A stretch of 64,000 nucleotides of DNA from Clostridium weizhouense. Lineage in GTDB: Bacteria; Bacillota; Clostridia; Clostridiales; Clostridiaceae. The notes beneath the pieces were generated by a model, which was given only the letters and a program-made list of their open reading frames with translations, was not told the origin of the DNA and searched no databases. The position numbers and the translations under genes were made by a program. Shown piece by piece: positions 47,180-56,266 of this stretch. The stretch covers positions 1-64,000 of the forward strand of contig NZ_JAHXPT010000016.1 in the NCBI RefSeq assembly GCF_019431045.1, written 5' to 3'. The first letter of the stretch is position 1; the number at the start of each line of letters is the position of its first letter.

Positions 47180-47695
47180 GTGGTGATATTTATTGAAAAA
47201 GAAGATTTTACAAATTGTATAAAACAATATGAACGTTTAATTATCACTATTTGTCTATCTTTTACTAAAAATTATTTTGATGCTGAAGATTTGGCACAGC
47301 AAACTTTTTTATCTGCATATCAAAATTATGAAAACTTTGATGGTAGTAATCTTAAGGCTTGGCTTACTACAATTGCTGCAAATAAGTGCAAAGATTATAT
47401 TAAGAGTAAAGCAAGAACAACAATTAGTTTATCAGAAGAAGAATACGAAGGTTTGGTAGATAAGGGAGATTCACCAGAAGAAACGGTAGTAAAAAAGAAC
47501 ACTATGGAAAGAATTCAGAGTGTATGTAATAAGCTGAAAGAACCTTACAGGACTGTAGCTATAAGCTATTTTTGTAAAGATATTAAACTTTCACATTTAG
47601 CAAAGAAAACTGGTAAAAACATAAAAACCTTAGAAACACAACTTTATAGGTCAAAAAAATTATTAAAGGATTTATGGAAGGAGGAGTTTATGTGA
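47180..47695 (+). CDS. ECF-type RNA polymerase sigma factor
   Basis: 171 residues with region 2 (YFDAEDLAQQTFLSAYQNYENF) and region 4 (LKEPYRTVAISYFCKDIKLSHLAKKTGKNIKTLETQLYRSKK). The start is unusual: no ATG is available. GTG 47180 behind AAGGA (47166-47170) is chosen; GTG 47183 is as possible. The stop overlaps the start of a putative anti-sigma gene by four bases. It probably directs its own operon. Confidence 0.88.
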   Translation: MVIFIEKEDFTNCIKQYERLIITICLSFTKNYFDAEDLAQQTFLSAYQNYENFDGSNLKAWLTTIAANKCKDYIKSKARTTISLSEEEYEGLVDKGDSPEETVVKKNTMERIQSVCNKLKEPYRTVAISYFCKDIKLSHLAKKTGKNIKTLETQLYRSKKLLKDLWKEEFM

Positions 47696-48150
47696 AGAGT
47701 GTATTATTTAATAAAGAAGGACATTTAACTGAAGAAATATTGAATGAACTTAAATTTGGCACTTTAATGGATGAAGAAATGGTCTCTGTATTAGATCATA
47801 TTAGTGATTGTCAAAAGTGTGCGGGTAGCTTTGCAGACAATTTTAAAGATGATGAACTTGCAGAAGCTCCTTTAGGTTTTCAAGAGAAAGTAGAGATAAA
47901 AATAAAAGCTAAAAAACAAAGTGGTGTTCAGTTTGGTTTTTATTGTACTAAAGTTGTAGTTGCTGCTAGCATAGCATTAATGATACTTTTCTCAAATGGA
48001 TTAAATATTATGGCTAGTTCATTTGAAAAATCAACTTCTATTAAGCCACTGGATTTAAGTATTTTAAATTCAGTTAATTCAACACTTAGTAGCTTTTCAG
48101 AAAAAATAATTAATTTGGAGGTTTTTAATAATGGTAAAGAAAAAAGGTAA
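47692..48150 (+). CDS. Probable anti-sigma factor, membrane protein
   Basis: 152 residues from GTG 47692 behind GGAGGAG. N-terminal cytoplasmic part with a HxxxCxxC zinc motif (LDHISDCQKC), one membrane helix (about 82-100, TKVVVAASIALMILFSNGL), short outside tail. This matches zinc-type anti-sigma factors. Stop/start overlap (GTGA) with the sigma gene implies equal production. Confidence 0.82.
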   Translation: MKSVLFNKEGHLTEEILNELKFGTLMDEEMVSVLDHISDCQKCAGSFADNFKDDELAEAPLGFQEKVEIKIKAKKQSGVQFGFYCTKVVVAASIALMILFSNGLNIMASSFEKSTSIKPLDLSILNSVNSTLSSFSEKIINLEVFNNGKEKR

Positions 48151-48655
48151 ATTTTTAACTTTTATTTTTTCAATGTTGCCTGGTGCAGGGCATATGTATA
48201 TGGGATTTATGAAGATAGGTCTATCTTTTATGTCCATGTTTTTCTTTTTAATATTTCTTTCTTCTTGGATTGGTATAGGAGAATTATTATTTATATTACC
48301 ACTTATTTGGTTCTATTCAGTTTTTGATTGTGCAAATAAAGCAAGTTTAAATGATAATGAACTTTTGCTTTTAGAGGATAAGTATCTATTTTCTATTGAT
48401 AAATTAGTAACATTAGATAAAAATATATTTGAAAAACGTAGACTTGTTATAGGTATAGTATTATTATTTTTAGGTATTTATTTAGTATCAGATAATATAT
48501 TGAATATTTTACATCCATATATTTCAACAGAATTTGGTTCTGTTATTCGTAACTTTATGAGAAAAGCACCTCAAATAATTATAGGAGTAGCAATAGTTAC
48601 TCTTGGGGTGAAACTTATTATGGGTAAGAAAAAGGAGCGTGAAATTGATGCTTAA
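48131..48655 (+). CDS. Membrane protein of the sigma operon (TM2/LiaF-like)
   Basis: 174 residues with about four helices. N-terminal MLPGAGHMYMGFMKIGLSFM recalls TM2-type membrane domains; the second half (IGIVLLFLGIYLVSDNIL and IIIGVAIVTLGVKLI) recalls LiaI/LiaF-type pairs. Overlaps the anti-sigma gene by 20 bases; TTGGAGG precedes the ATG. Perhaps an envelope-stress response effector. Confidence 0.7.
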   Translation: MVKKKGKFLTFIFSMLPGAGHMYMGFMKIGLSFMSMFFFLIFLSSWIGIGELLFILPLIWFYSVFDCANKASLNDNELLLLEDKYLFSIDKLVTLDKNIFEKRRLVIGIVLLFLGIYLVSDNILNILHPYISTEFGSVIRNFMRKAPQIIIGVAIVTLGVKLIMGKKKEREIDA

Positions 48656-48953
48656 GGGACGTAGAGTAGGGACATTAACTGCAGGAATTGTTTTAATTAC
48701 GTTTGGAGTAATGTTTTTACTTAGATTAGTTAATACTACTATTAATATTTCGTTAATAGCATCTCTTTGGCCTATTATCTTGATACTTTTAGGAATAGAA
48801 ATTATTCTATCCTACATAACAAATAAAGAAGAAAAGATGAAATATGATTTTGGTGCAATAATATTAATTATTATTTTAGCCTTCTTTGCTATGGGTATGG
48901 GGATAACAGAATTTATAATTACTCATTTAGAAGAGTTTAAAGTAATAATTTAA
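48648..48953 (+). CDS. LiaF/LiaI-type transmembrane protein (DUF5668-like)
   Basis: 101 residues, three hydrophobic helices (AGIVLITFGVMFLLRLV; IASLWPIILILLGIEIIL; IILIIILAFFAMGMGI). ATG 48648 is preferred over a GTG nine bases before it because of AAAGGAG at 48631-48637. Overlaps the gene before by eight bases. The LWPIILILLGI pattern is typical of LiaI-LiaF-like membrane regions. Confidence 0.75.
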   Translation: MLKGRRVGTLTAGIVLITFGVMFLLRLVNTTINISLIASLWPIILILLGIEIILSYITNKEEKMKYDFGAIILIIILAFFAMGMGITEFIITHLEEFKVII

Positions 48954-49441
48954 TTAAAGAAATGGTATATGTTATTTTAGTTTATTATAATAAATTCTGA
49001 GTTTGACACAAATATTTATCTAATTTAATTAATGGAATACCTAGAGCAAGAATAGCTTTGAGTATTCCTTTTTCTATTAATGGTACTATGAATATCTAGA
49101 ATTACTTTCTAATGATGAGATTTTAGATGATAATTATTTATGATAATATAGATTTTATCTAGTTAGTATATTTCTAAACTCAGAAGGACTCAAGAAATAT
49201 ATGAAGTATCTTTAATAGAACTTATATATTTAAATTAAAATAATAGTGGAGGTTATGAGCGTTGAAATTTGTCTCTACCATGAAATCCATGATAATTGAG
49301 TTTGTGAGGATTTTTTTAGACTAAAATGTATTAAATGGATTAGAAGAATATAGTTTTAATTAAGAGGATAAATTGTTATATATAATGTTAAACTAATTAA
49401 TAATTAAGCTTAATATAATAGATAAAGAAAGGAAGAAAAAT
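48954..49441. other. Intergenic region with terminator and decayed DNA
   Basis: An imperfect hairpin at 49034-49074 (GGAATAC...GTATTCC plus T-run) ends the sigma operon. 49075-49441 contains only short broken frames (for example YYEYLELLSNDEILDDNYL then stop). I see no gene; it may be a decayed one. Confidence 0.5.
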
Positions 49442-49765
49442 ATGAATTGGAAATATGAAAATGAGCGTATATACAGTATAGATGAAAAAGGTGAATTGAT
49501 GGCAGAAGTTACTTTTACTCATAACAATAATAGTGAGATAAATATAGATCATGTTTATGTTAATTCAATTTTACGAGGAAAGGGTGTGGCTGGGGAGGCA
49601 ATGTTGGTTGTTGTAGATTATTTACGGAAGGAAGGTCTTAAAGCAACAGCGACATGTTCATATGCTGGCACATGGTTTAAAAATCATGGAGATTTGTACT
49701 CAGATGTGATTTCAAAGGATATAGCAAATCAAGTTGTTGCTTGTAAAATAAATGGAAAGCATTAA
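49442..49765 (+). CDS. YjdJ-like GNAT N-acetyltransferase
   Basis: 107 residues, short Gcn5-related family (PF14542). Acetyl-CoA loop LRGKGVAGEAML (about 45-56), then VDYLRKEGLKATATCSYAGTWF. Acceptor unknown. GAAAGGAAG precedes the ATG. Stand-alone gene. Confidence 0.85.
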   Translation: MNWKYENERIYSIDEKGELMAEVTFTHNNNSEINIDHVYVNSILRGKGVAGEAMLVVVDYLRKEGLKATATCSYAGTWFKNHGDLYSDVISKDIANQVVACKINGKH

Positions 49766-49801
49766 ATATAGATACTGGAAAATATTTTTTATAAAATTAG
49801 T

Positions 49802-49857
49802 AGGAGCTGTTCAGAATAAATTTATATCATTAATTCTGCGATAGCTCTTTTTTATTT
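49802..49857 (+). terminator. Terminator of the acetyltransferase gene
   Basis: Imperfect stem AGGAGCTGTTCAGAAT with ATTCTGCGATAGCTCT, then T6. Confidence 0.75.
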
Positions 49858-49875
49858 TTTATCTTAAACAGTTGA

Positions 49876-49998
49876 TCAGAAGTAAGTTTTTTTTATGCTA
49901 TTTACATAGTCGTGAAACTTAGAGTAATCAACTGAATTAAGGTATTTATCAATGACCATTACGTCAGGTTTAGTAGAAGTTTTAAATATAAAGTGAAG
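49876..49998 (-). pseudogene. Unidentified gene remnant
   Basis: A 40-codon frame without a start reads TSTKPDVMVIDKYLNSVDYS then KFHDYVNSIKKTYF and a stop. It has a protein-like composition but starts after a stop codon. It looks like the C-terminal end of a lost gene whose family I do not recognise. The rest of 49999-50136 is empty. Confidence 0.35.
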
Positions 49999-50136
49999 TT
50001 AATATTATTATGAATAATTAATTATATGCAGATTAATTTAAGCATAGTATTTTAAAAATAATTATAAAAATGGAAGTATTAATTTGATTTATTTGGAAAT
50101 AATAATTTAAAACATAAAAATAAGGAGATGTAATTT

Positions 50137-50385
50137 ATGGAAACTATAATTATGGCAGTAACTATTGATCCTAGAAGTGTTCATGCTAAAGAGGTTCAAA
50201 CTACTTTAACTAAACATGGATGTATTATAAAAACTAGAATTGGTCTTCATGAAGTTAGTCAAGATTCTTGTTCTGAACAAGGATTAATAATTTTGCATAT
50301 TAATTCTAGCATAGATAAAGTAAAAATATTTGAAAATGAGTTACTTGATATTGATGGTGTTAAAGTAAAATATATGACTCTATAA
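50137..50385 (+). CDS. Small ACT-like protein (TM1266-type)
   Basis: 82 residues with a ferredoxin-like/ACT pattern: MAVTIDPRSVHAKEVQTTL, KTRIGLHEVS, GLIILHI, then LLDIDGVKVKYMTL. This resembles the small TM1266 family linked to iron-only hydrogenase regulation and NikR C-terminal domains. AAGGAGATG precedes the ATG. No hydrogenase gene is nearby, so the role is unproven. Confidence 0.6.
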   Translation: METIIMAVTIDPRSVHAKEVQTTLTKHGCIIKTRIGLHEVSQDSCSEQGLIILHINSSIDKVKIFENELLDIDGVKVKYMTL

Positions 50386-50390
50386 TTGAA

Positions 50391-50413
50391 AGTCACATTT
50401 AATGTGGCTTTTT
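50391..50413 (+). terminator. Repeated terminator, copy 3
   Basis: AGTCACATTTAATGTGGC and T5, matching 46918-46940. Confidence 0.85.
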
Positions 50414-50424
50414 ATTGTTTAGGA

Positions 50425-50516
50425 ATTTATATGAAGCACCAGTATTCCTGCACTACGTTTGGAAAGGGTGCATGGCTAAAAAAATCGACGCTCCACAGTC
50501 GCTTAGCGATTTTTTT
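50425..50516. repeat. Less AT-rich intergenic element with terminator-like end
   Basis: A stretch of distinctly higher GC than its surroundings, ending in a hairpin (AAAAAATCG with CGATTTTTTT). It can be read as protein (VWKGCMAKKIDAPQSLSDFF) but without a start signal. It looks like a dispersed intergenic element; only one copy is in this window. Confidence 0.4.
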
Positions 50517-50624
50517 ATTATATTTAAACTTAATTTTGTTATAATAAATGTTAAGTTTGACATCAATATCCTTCTACCTTATAATTTAATTACAAATTTG
50601 AAAACACAAGGAAGCGAAATTGAC

Positions 50625-51827
50625 ATGATAAGCATTATTAAAACTGCAATTATAACTATAATAATATCATTTATATCTGGATTACTATTAGAATATTATA
50701 AGAATTTAGCACCTAAGATATTGTGTGATATAGGAAAAAGCATACCTTTACTAATAAAGAATAAGAATGTTTATGCATATATTCTTACTGTTAGAAATTT
50801 ATCTAATAAAACTATTCATGATATAACATTAAATATCCATGATTCTCAAAAAGATTTAAATTTTGTAGATGCTGAAATAACAAAAGGTTTAAAATTTGAT
50901 TCATCTATAAAAGATAATATTTTAGATGTGTACATACCTTTTTTAAGTAAAGATGATGAATTTAAAGTTACATTATATGTAGATTATGAAGATGGAGAGT
51001 ATAATAAACCTACTGTTATAATTAGATCACCTGAAAATTTTAAAGAGGTAGATTCTTCAGAAGTAACTGGAGCTTTAGCCTTATTAATGAATATTCCTAA
51101 AAATATAACTAATTTATTTTCAAATGATAAAAACGAGAAAAAGAGAATAATGGATAATAAAAAAGAAGGTTTTACAAATGTTATAAATACTTCATCAGAT
51201 TACACAAAAATTATAGATAAATCTCAAAGAAAAATCTTAAATAGAAATAAGAATAAAAATAAAAAGATTGTTTTAGGTGTTATATCTATTGCTTTAATTA
51301 TAAGCATTGGAATTTTAGGAAGATTTTATTTTCAAAAGGTGTCTGCCCATACTCCGAATTTTGATACAAAGGTTGATGTTAAGGAACAATCAACTGATGT
51401 AACAAAACCAGCAGAGGTGGAATATAAAAATAAAGATAAAAAAGCATCAACACATGATACAACTAAAAATTCAAATTCAAAGACTTCAATAAATGAAGAA
51501 AATAAGAATACAGAAATAGCACCAGATGTGACAAACAAAAATTCAGATGAAAAACCACAAACAGATAAAGAAACTCAAAATACAAAGCCAGAATTAAGTA
51601 AGCCAACTGAAAATGCAGATATAAAAGCATCAACTAATAAAACAAATGGAAGTGCAACTGGAAGTACAGATGGGAAATCATCAAATGAAACTACTAAAAA
51701 TGTAGATACAAAACCACAAACAGATAATCAAGCTAAAAATATACCCTCAAAATCGTCAACAGATGAAACTAAAAATACAAATACAAATACACCATCAACA
51801 GAAACAACTGGCAATATAACTAACTAG
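50625..51827 (+). CDS. Two-helix membrane protein with Asn/Lys/Thr-rich tail
   Basis: 400 residues from ATG 50625 behind AAGGAAG. Helix at 2-22, a folded domain of about 120 residues (VRNLSNKTIHDITLNIHD, FLSKDDEFKVTLYVDYEDGEY), a basic linker, a second helix (about 216-236, KIVLGVISIALIISIGILG), then about 165 residues of low-complexity Lys/Asn/Thr/Ser sequence with repeated DxKPQTDxxxxN-type units. The tail is probably outside the cell. No family is recognised. Ends at its own terminator. Confidence 0.6.
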   Translation: MISIIKTAIITIIISFISGLLLEYYKNLAPKILCDIGKSIPLLIKNKNVYAYILTVRNLSNKTIHDITLNIHDSQKDLNFVDAEITKGLKFDSSIKDNILDVYIPFLSKDDEFKVTLYVDYEDGEYNKPTVIIRSPENFKEVDSSEVTGALALLMNIPKNITNLFSNDKNEKKRIMDNKKEGFTNVINTSSDYTKIIDKSQRKILNRNKNKNKKIVLGVISIALIISIGILGRFYFQKVSAHTPNFDTKVDVKEQSTDVTKPAEVEYKNKDKKASTHDTTKNSNSKTSINEENKNTEIAPDVTNKNSDEKPQTDKETQNTKPELSKPTENADIKASTNKTNGSATGSTDGKSSNETTKNVDTKPQTDNQAKNIPSKSSTDETKNTNTNTPSTETTGNITN

Positions 51828-51833
51828 TAATTA

Positions 51834-51874
51834 ATAAAACCGTATTGGAGAAATCTGATATGGTTTTATTTTAT
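51834..51874 (+). terminator. Terminator
   Basis: TAAAACCGTAT with ATATGGTTTTA and trailing T's. Confidence 0.8.
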
Positions 51875-52118
51875 TTAAATATATTTATTAAAGCATAAAT
51901 TGATTAATATATTCTAAAATTAGGAATTTATAAAAAATAGATAATTAAATAAGGCTAATAAGTTAAATTACTTTATTTAATGCATTCAAACTATAAATTT
52001 ATTATGGTAAAATAAAGCTGATTTAGATAATTAATATATATTTTTAAGTAAATATGTATTAGGTTATTTAGATATTATCTTTAAGAATAAAGTAAGCATT
52101 TTTATAGGAGATATATTT

Positions 52119-52562
52119 ATGGATTTTACTGATTACAAAATTATTGAGATACTTTTAGAAGATGGAAGGATACCTATGAAGGAACTTGCTAAAAGAGTAT
52201 CACTTAGTGCACCCGCAGTGGCAGAGAGAGTAAAGAGACTTGAGGAAGAAAATATCATAACAGGTTATAAAGCAAAAATAAACTATAATAAACTTGGGAA
52301 AAAAATCAATGTACTTATAAATATAGATATAAGTGGTCAAAGATCAGAAAAGTTTATGGAATTTATTAAGAGTGAGGAATCTATAATTGAATGTCATCAT
52401 GTTACTGGACCATATTGTAAGATTTTAAAAGCTAGACTCGAGGATATTCCAAGCTTAGAGAGACTTATTGGAAAGATACAAATGTTTGGAAATACTGAAA
52501 CATTTATAATACTGTCTTCTCTAGAAAAAGAAGATATATTAAATAAAGAAAAAAATATTTAA
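52119..52562 (+). CDS. Lrp/AsnC-family transcriptional regulator
   Basis: 147 residues. N-terminal helix-turn-helix (IPMKELAKRVSLSAPAVAERVKRLEE) and C-terminal ligand domain (ECHHVTGPYCKILKARLEDI). ATAGGAG precedes the ATG. It lies 110 bases upstream of an aspartate aminotransferase-like gene in the same direction, so control of that gene by an amino acid is a fair inference. Confidence 0.9.
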   Translation: MDFTDYKIIEILLEDGRIPMKELAKRVSLSAPAVAERVKRLEEENIITGYKAKINYNKLGKKINVLINIDISGQRSEKFMEFIKSEESIIECHHVTGPYCKILKARLEDIPSLERLIGKIQMFGNTETFIILSSLEKEDILNKEKNI

Positions 52563-52672
52563 TTAAACTAGAATATTTAAATTATATAATAATAGTTTAA
52601 TTAATAGAATTATATATTAAAAGATAAAAATTATTACAATAATAAGTTGGTTATTACTAAGGAGGAAATAAT

Positions 52673-54319
52673 ATGGATAATTTTAGTATTCAACGTAAAG
52701 AAATAGAAGAGGTTTATGGTAAAATAAGTCCATTTGAACTTAAAGATAAATTAATTAATCTCGCTGAGGAATCAAAGAAAAGAGGCACACACTCATTATT
52801 AGATGCAGGAAGAGGAAATCCTAATTGGATTGCAGCGACACCAAGAGAAGCTTTTTTTACTTTTGGTCAATTTGCTGTTTCAGAAAGTCGCAGGGTATGG
52901 AATGATTGTGATTTAGCTGGAATGCCAAATAAAGAAGGGATTGCAAAGCGTTTTATAGATTTCACGAAAAAACATAAAGATGCTCCAGGAATTGAACTTC
53001 TTAGTAAGATGATTAATTATGGTGTGACAGTGAAGAGATTTGATCCAGATAAATGGATTTATGAGTTGGTGGATGGAATTATTGGTGACAACTATCCTCA
53101 TCCAGATAGAATGCTACGTCATGTTGAAAATGTAGTTAATGACTATCTTATTCAAGAGTTATGTTATAATGAGCCTCTTGAAGGAAAGTTTAAAACTTTT
53201 GCTGTTGAAGGAGCTACTGCAGCAATGTGCTATATTTTTGATTCGTTAATTGCAAATAATATATTATCAAAAGGAGATAAGATAGCACTTATGGCGCCTA
53301 TTTTTACTCCTTATCTTGAGATACCTCATTTGCCACGTTATAATTTTGAAGTCATAAAGATTATGGCGGATGAAACAACTGAAGATGGTAGACATACATG
53401 GCAATATTCTTTTAAAGAAATTGAGAAAATAAGTGATCCATCTATAAAGGCATTATTTATAGTTAATCCAAGTAATCCAGCATCTGTTGCGATGAAGCCA
53501 GAAACTGTTAAACAGTTAAAAAATATTGTTGAAAATAATAATCCAAATTTAATGATTATTTCAGATGATGTGTATAGTACTTTTGTAGATGATTTTCGTT
53601 CGTTAATGGCCGATTTACCATACAATACAATAGGAGTTTATTCATTTTCAAAGTATTTTGGAGTAACAGGATGGCGTCTTGGAACTATTGCAATTTATGA
53701 AGATAATGTATTTGATAAATTATTAAGAGAACAAGATGATGATAAAAAGGAAAGAGCTAGAAGACGTTATAGTGGAATTTCTACTGATCCGGATAACATT
53801 ACTTTTATTGATAGAATAGTAGCTGACAGTCGTCAAGTAGCTCTTAATCACACAGCGGGATTATCAACACCACAGCAAGTACAAATGGCATTTTTTTCTT
53901 TATTCGCTATAATTGATAAAGAAAATAGGTATAAAGAATTAACAAAGAGTATTTGCCGTCAACGTAAAAAACTTTTGTTTGATGGATTAGGATTATCGTT
54001 ACAGAAAGATCCTTTCGATGCTGCGTATTATGCACAATTTGATTTACTAGAGTGGGCAAATCAAAATTATAATGAGGAGTTTGTAGAATACTTACAAGAA
54101 AATTATAAACCAGTAGATATTCTTATACGTTTAGCAGAACAATCTTCTATAGTATTATTAGGTGGTAGTGGGTTTGATGGTCCAGAGTGGTCTATTAGAA
54201 TATCACTTGCAAATCTTAATAATGAATCATATTCTAAAGTTGGCCAAGTTCTTCGTAAAGTATTAGGAGAATATGTAAAAGAATGGAAAGGATATAGAGG
54301 GAAAAAGGTATTACAGTAA
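52673..54319 (+). CDS. aspD: Aspartate aminotransferase / aspartate 4-decarboxylase-like enzyme
   Basis: 548 residues, PLP fold type I, about 140 longer than ordinary aspartate aminotransferases. The length and blocks (DAGRGNPNW, VEGATAAMCYIF, LMAPIFTPYLEI, VNPSNPAS) match bifunctional aspartate transaminase/aspartate 4-decarboxylases. PLP Lys is K327 (YSFSKYFGVTGWR). Would make alanine and CO2 from Asp or transaminate it. AAGGAGG precedes the ATG. Decarboxylase activity is inferred from family length. Confidence 0.85.
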   Translation: MDNFSIQRKEIEEVYGKISPFELKDKLINLAEESKKRGTHSLLDAGRGNPNWIAATPREAFFTFGQFAVSESRRVWNDCDLAGMPNKEGIAKRFIDFTKKHKDAPGIELLSKMINYGVTVKRFDPDKWIYELVDGIIGDNYPHPDRMLRHVENVVNDYLIQELCYNEPLEGKFKTFAVEGATAAMCYIFDSLIANNILSKGDKIALMAPIFTPYLEIPHLPRYNFEVIKIMADETTEDGRHTWQYSFKEIEKISDPSIKALFIVNPSNPASVAMKPETVKQLKNIVENNNPNLMIISDDVYSTFVDDFRSLMADLPYNTIGVYSFSKYFGVTGWRLGTIAIYEDNVFDKLLREQDDDKKERARRRYSGISTDPDNITFIDRIVADSRQVALNHTAGLSTPQQVQMAFFSLFAIIDKENRYKELTKSICRQRKKLLFDGLGLSLQKDPFDAAYYAQFDLLEWANQNYNEEFVEYLQENYKPVDILIRLAEQSSIVLLGGSGFDGPEWSIRISLANLNNESYSKVGQVLRKVLGEYVKEWKGYRGKKVLQ

Positions 54320-54321
54320 AA

Positions 54322-54357
54322 AATAGCCTAAAGCATTATAAGTATGCTTTAGGCTTA
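54322..54357. terminator. Hairpin after aspD
   Basis: Perfect 12-bp AGCCTAAAGCAT/ATGCTTTAGGCT stem. The tail is A-rich rather than T-rich on the plus strand, so it is a weak terminator. Confidence 0.6.
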
Positions 54358-54546
54358 AAAAATATATGATGTATTTAGTTAAACTTTAAAATATATTTAC
54401 TTAAGGTTATAATGATAAAATGTGGAAGTATATAAGTTCTTTACCATAATAGTTGATGTATATGATTTATAAATATTGTAAGTTTTATATTAATGAACAA
54501 ACTTTATTGGAACTTATATATGATTTTAAAAAGTGAGGAGATACAT

Positions 54547-54930
54547 ATGAAAACTATAGAAGTAGTTGCAGCAATAATTAAGAAAGAAGATAAAATATTT
54601 ATTACACGTAGGGGGTATGGCGAATTTATCGATATGTGGGAATTCCCAGGTGGCAAAATTGAAGCTGGAGAATCAAGAGAAGAAGCACTTAAGCGTGAGA
54701 TTAAAGAGGAATTAGAGTTAGATATAAATGAATTAGAATATTTAACTACAATAGATTATGATTATCCAAATTTTCATTTGACAATGCATTGCTTTATTTG
54801 CCAAATAGCAGGTGGTAAATTAAATTTAAATGTTCATAATGATGCTAAGTGGATTACTTTAGATGAGTTAGATAATCAAAAGTGGGTTCCAGCAGATATT
54901 TTAGTGGTTGATAAACTTAAAAGCAAATAA
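54547..54930 (+). CDS. mutT: MutT-like Nudix hydrolase (8-oxo-dGTP diphosphatase)
   Basis: 127 residues from ATG 54547 behind GAGGAG; an upstream ATG is unsupported. The Nudix box GGKIEAGESREEALKREIKEE is complete. The FPGGKIE/REIKEEL form and length match (8-oxo)-dGTP diphosphatases that clean the nucleotide pool. Confidence 0.88.
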   Translation: MKTIEVVAAIIKKEDKIFITRRGYGEFIDMWEFPGGKIEAGESREEALKREIKEELELDINELEYLTTIDYDYPNFHLTMHCFICQIAGGKLNLNVHNDAKWITLDELDNQKWVPADILVVDKLKSK

Positions 54931-55092
54931 TAAATTAGACATATAAAATTTTAAGAGTTATATATTAAAAAAATTAAAAAAATTTATAAATTTTTATACA
55001 AACTTTCCTTAAAATGCATATATATTAATAAGAATATTAAAAATACATAATTTTTAATAAGTATATATGAATTTTAGGGGAGGTTTTTTTAT

Positions 55093-56055
55093 ATGAGAGA
55101 AAGGAAGTTTGTTAAATTAAGAGTAGATATGTATGAGGATACTAAGTTTAAGATAATAGATAGAATGGAAGAAAGAGATGTAATTCATTATATTTGGACT
55201 AGATTATTAGCTTTAGCAGGAAAGGTTAATTTAGAAGGAAAGTTATATATGTCAAAAAATATTCCTTATACAGTAGAAACATTATCAATAGAATTTAATA
55301 GAAGTATTGAAAAAGTTACATTAGCATTAAATGTATTTAAAGATTTAGAGATGGTTGAATTAACTGATGATAATGTTTATAAAGTAAGAAATTTTGCAAA
55401 GCATCAAAATATTAAAGTTAAGGAATCAATAGAACATAAAGATGAAAATGCAAAATATAAAGAAAAAGAAGATTTATCACATAAAAAATCAAAAGATAAA
55501 GAGTTTATAAAAGAAAGAAAAGACATTAATGAAAATATAGATAAAACAGATAAGATTGAGAATGAAAAAAAATCACTAAATGAGAAGTTTAAAAATCAAG
55601 ATTATATAGAAAAAGAATTCAAAAATTTTAATATACAAGAAACTAAAAATAGTAGTAAAAATAAGAAAGGTTTAAGTAAAGAAACTCTAGAAGGATTTAC
55701 AAAAGAACATCAAAACAGTAATATGACTTTATTAAATGGAAAATCGAATAATTCAAGTGACAATAAAGTTAAGAATAAATGTAAAGAAAATAAAATTGAG
55801 AGTGTAAATGTATTAGAATTTAAAAATGAGGATTCTAAGAAAAAAGAAAAAAATAATAAGATGTTATATAAAAAGAAAAAACATTGCAATAAAATAAATA
55901 CTGATATTGATTTTGAGTTTAGAGAAGATGGAAATAAAAATAATATTGATGATATATGTATGGAAGAAGACATGGGGGAGGGTTGTGAATGGAATGATGG
56001 TAATAATATTGAGGGTGATATAGTTAAGATATTTAAGCTTTCAAATAGTATATAA
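55093..56055 (+). CDS. Phage replisome organizer-like protein with Lys-rich tail
   Basis: 320 residues. The first about 110 (RERKFVKLRVDMYEDTKFKIID, YIWTRLLALAGKVNLEGKLYMS, IPYTVETLSIEFN) match the phage replisome organizer N-terminal domain (PF09681), a winged-helix DNA-binding module. The rest is very Lys/Asn/Glu-rich low-complexity sequence rather than a DnaD/DnaB-like domain. No other phage gene is nearby, so it is a lone or domesticated relative. GGGGAGG precedes the ATG. Confidence 0.8.
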   Translation: MRERKFVKLRVDMYEDTKFKIIDRMEERDVIHYIWTRLLALAGKVNLEGKLYMSKNIPYTVETLSIEFNRSIEKVTLALNVFKDLEMVELTDDNVYKVRNFAKHQNIKVKESIEHKDENAKYKEKEDLSHKKSKDKEFIKERKDINENIDKTDKIENEKKSLNEKFKNQDYIEKEFKNFNIQETKNSSKNKKGLSKETLEGFTKEHQNSNMTLLNGKSNNSSDNKVKNKCKENKIESVNVLEFKNEDSKKKEKNNKMLYKKKKHCNKINTDIDFEFREDGNKNNIDDICMEEDMGEGCEWNDGNNIEGDIVKIFKLSNSI

Positions 56056-56129
56056 GTTCAAATAAAGTTTGTTTATTAACTATAAATCAAAATATTTATA
56101 AAGATATTATTGCTCCTTATAGTAGTGTT

Positions 56130-56178
56130 GGTTTATTAATAAGATATTTTTGGATATAATAGAGGTAATATAATTGAT
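56130..56178 (+). promoter_or_regulatory. Repeated promoter module, copy 3
   Basis: Same block as 11598-11646 (TTTATT, 17 bases, TATAAT, AGAGGTAATATAATTGAT). It drives the cupin gene here. Confidence 0.65.
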
Positions 56179-56266
56179 TATTGTAATGAAAATGAAATAA
56201 AAAATTATAAATATATTAAATCAATTAGAAAATATACATTAAGAACAATTTGAGAGGAGTAATTAA

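Noticed and set aside
50415-50624. N-terminal extension of the membrane protein at 50625
   Set aside because: It runs through the higher-GC element and a terminator-like hairpin and has no start signal; ATG 50625 follows AAGGAAG.
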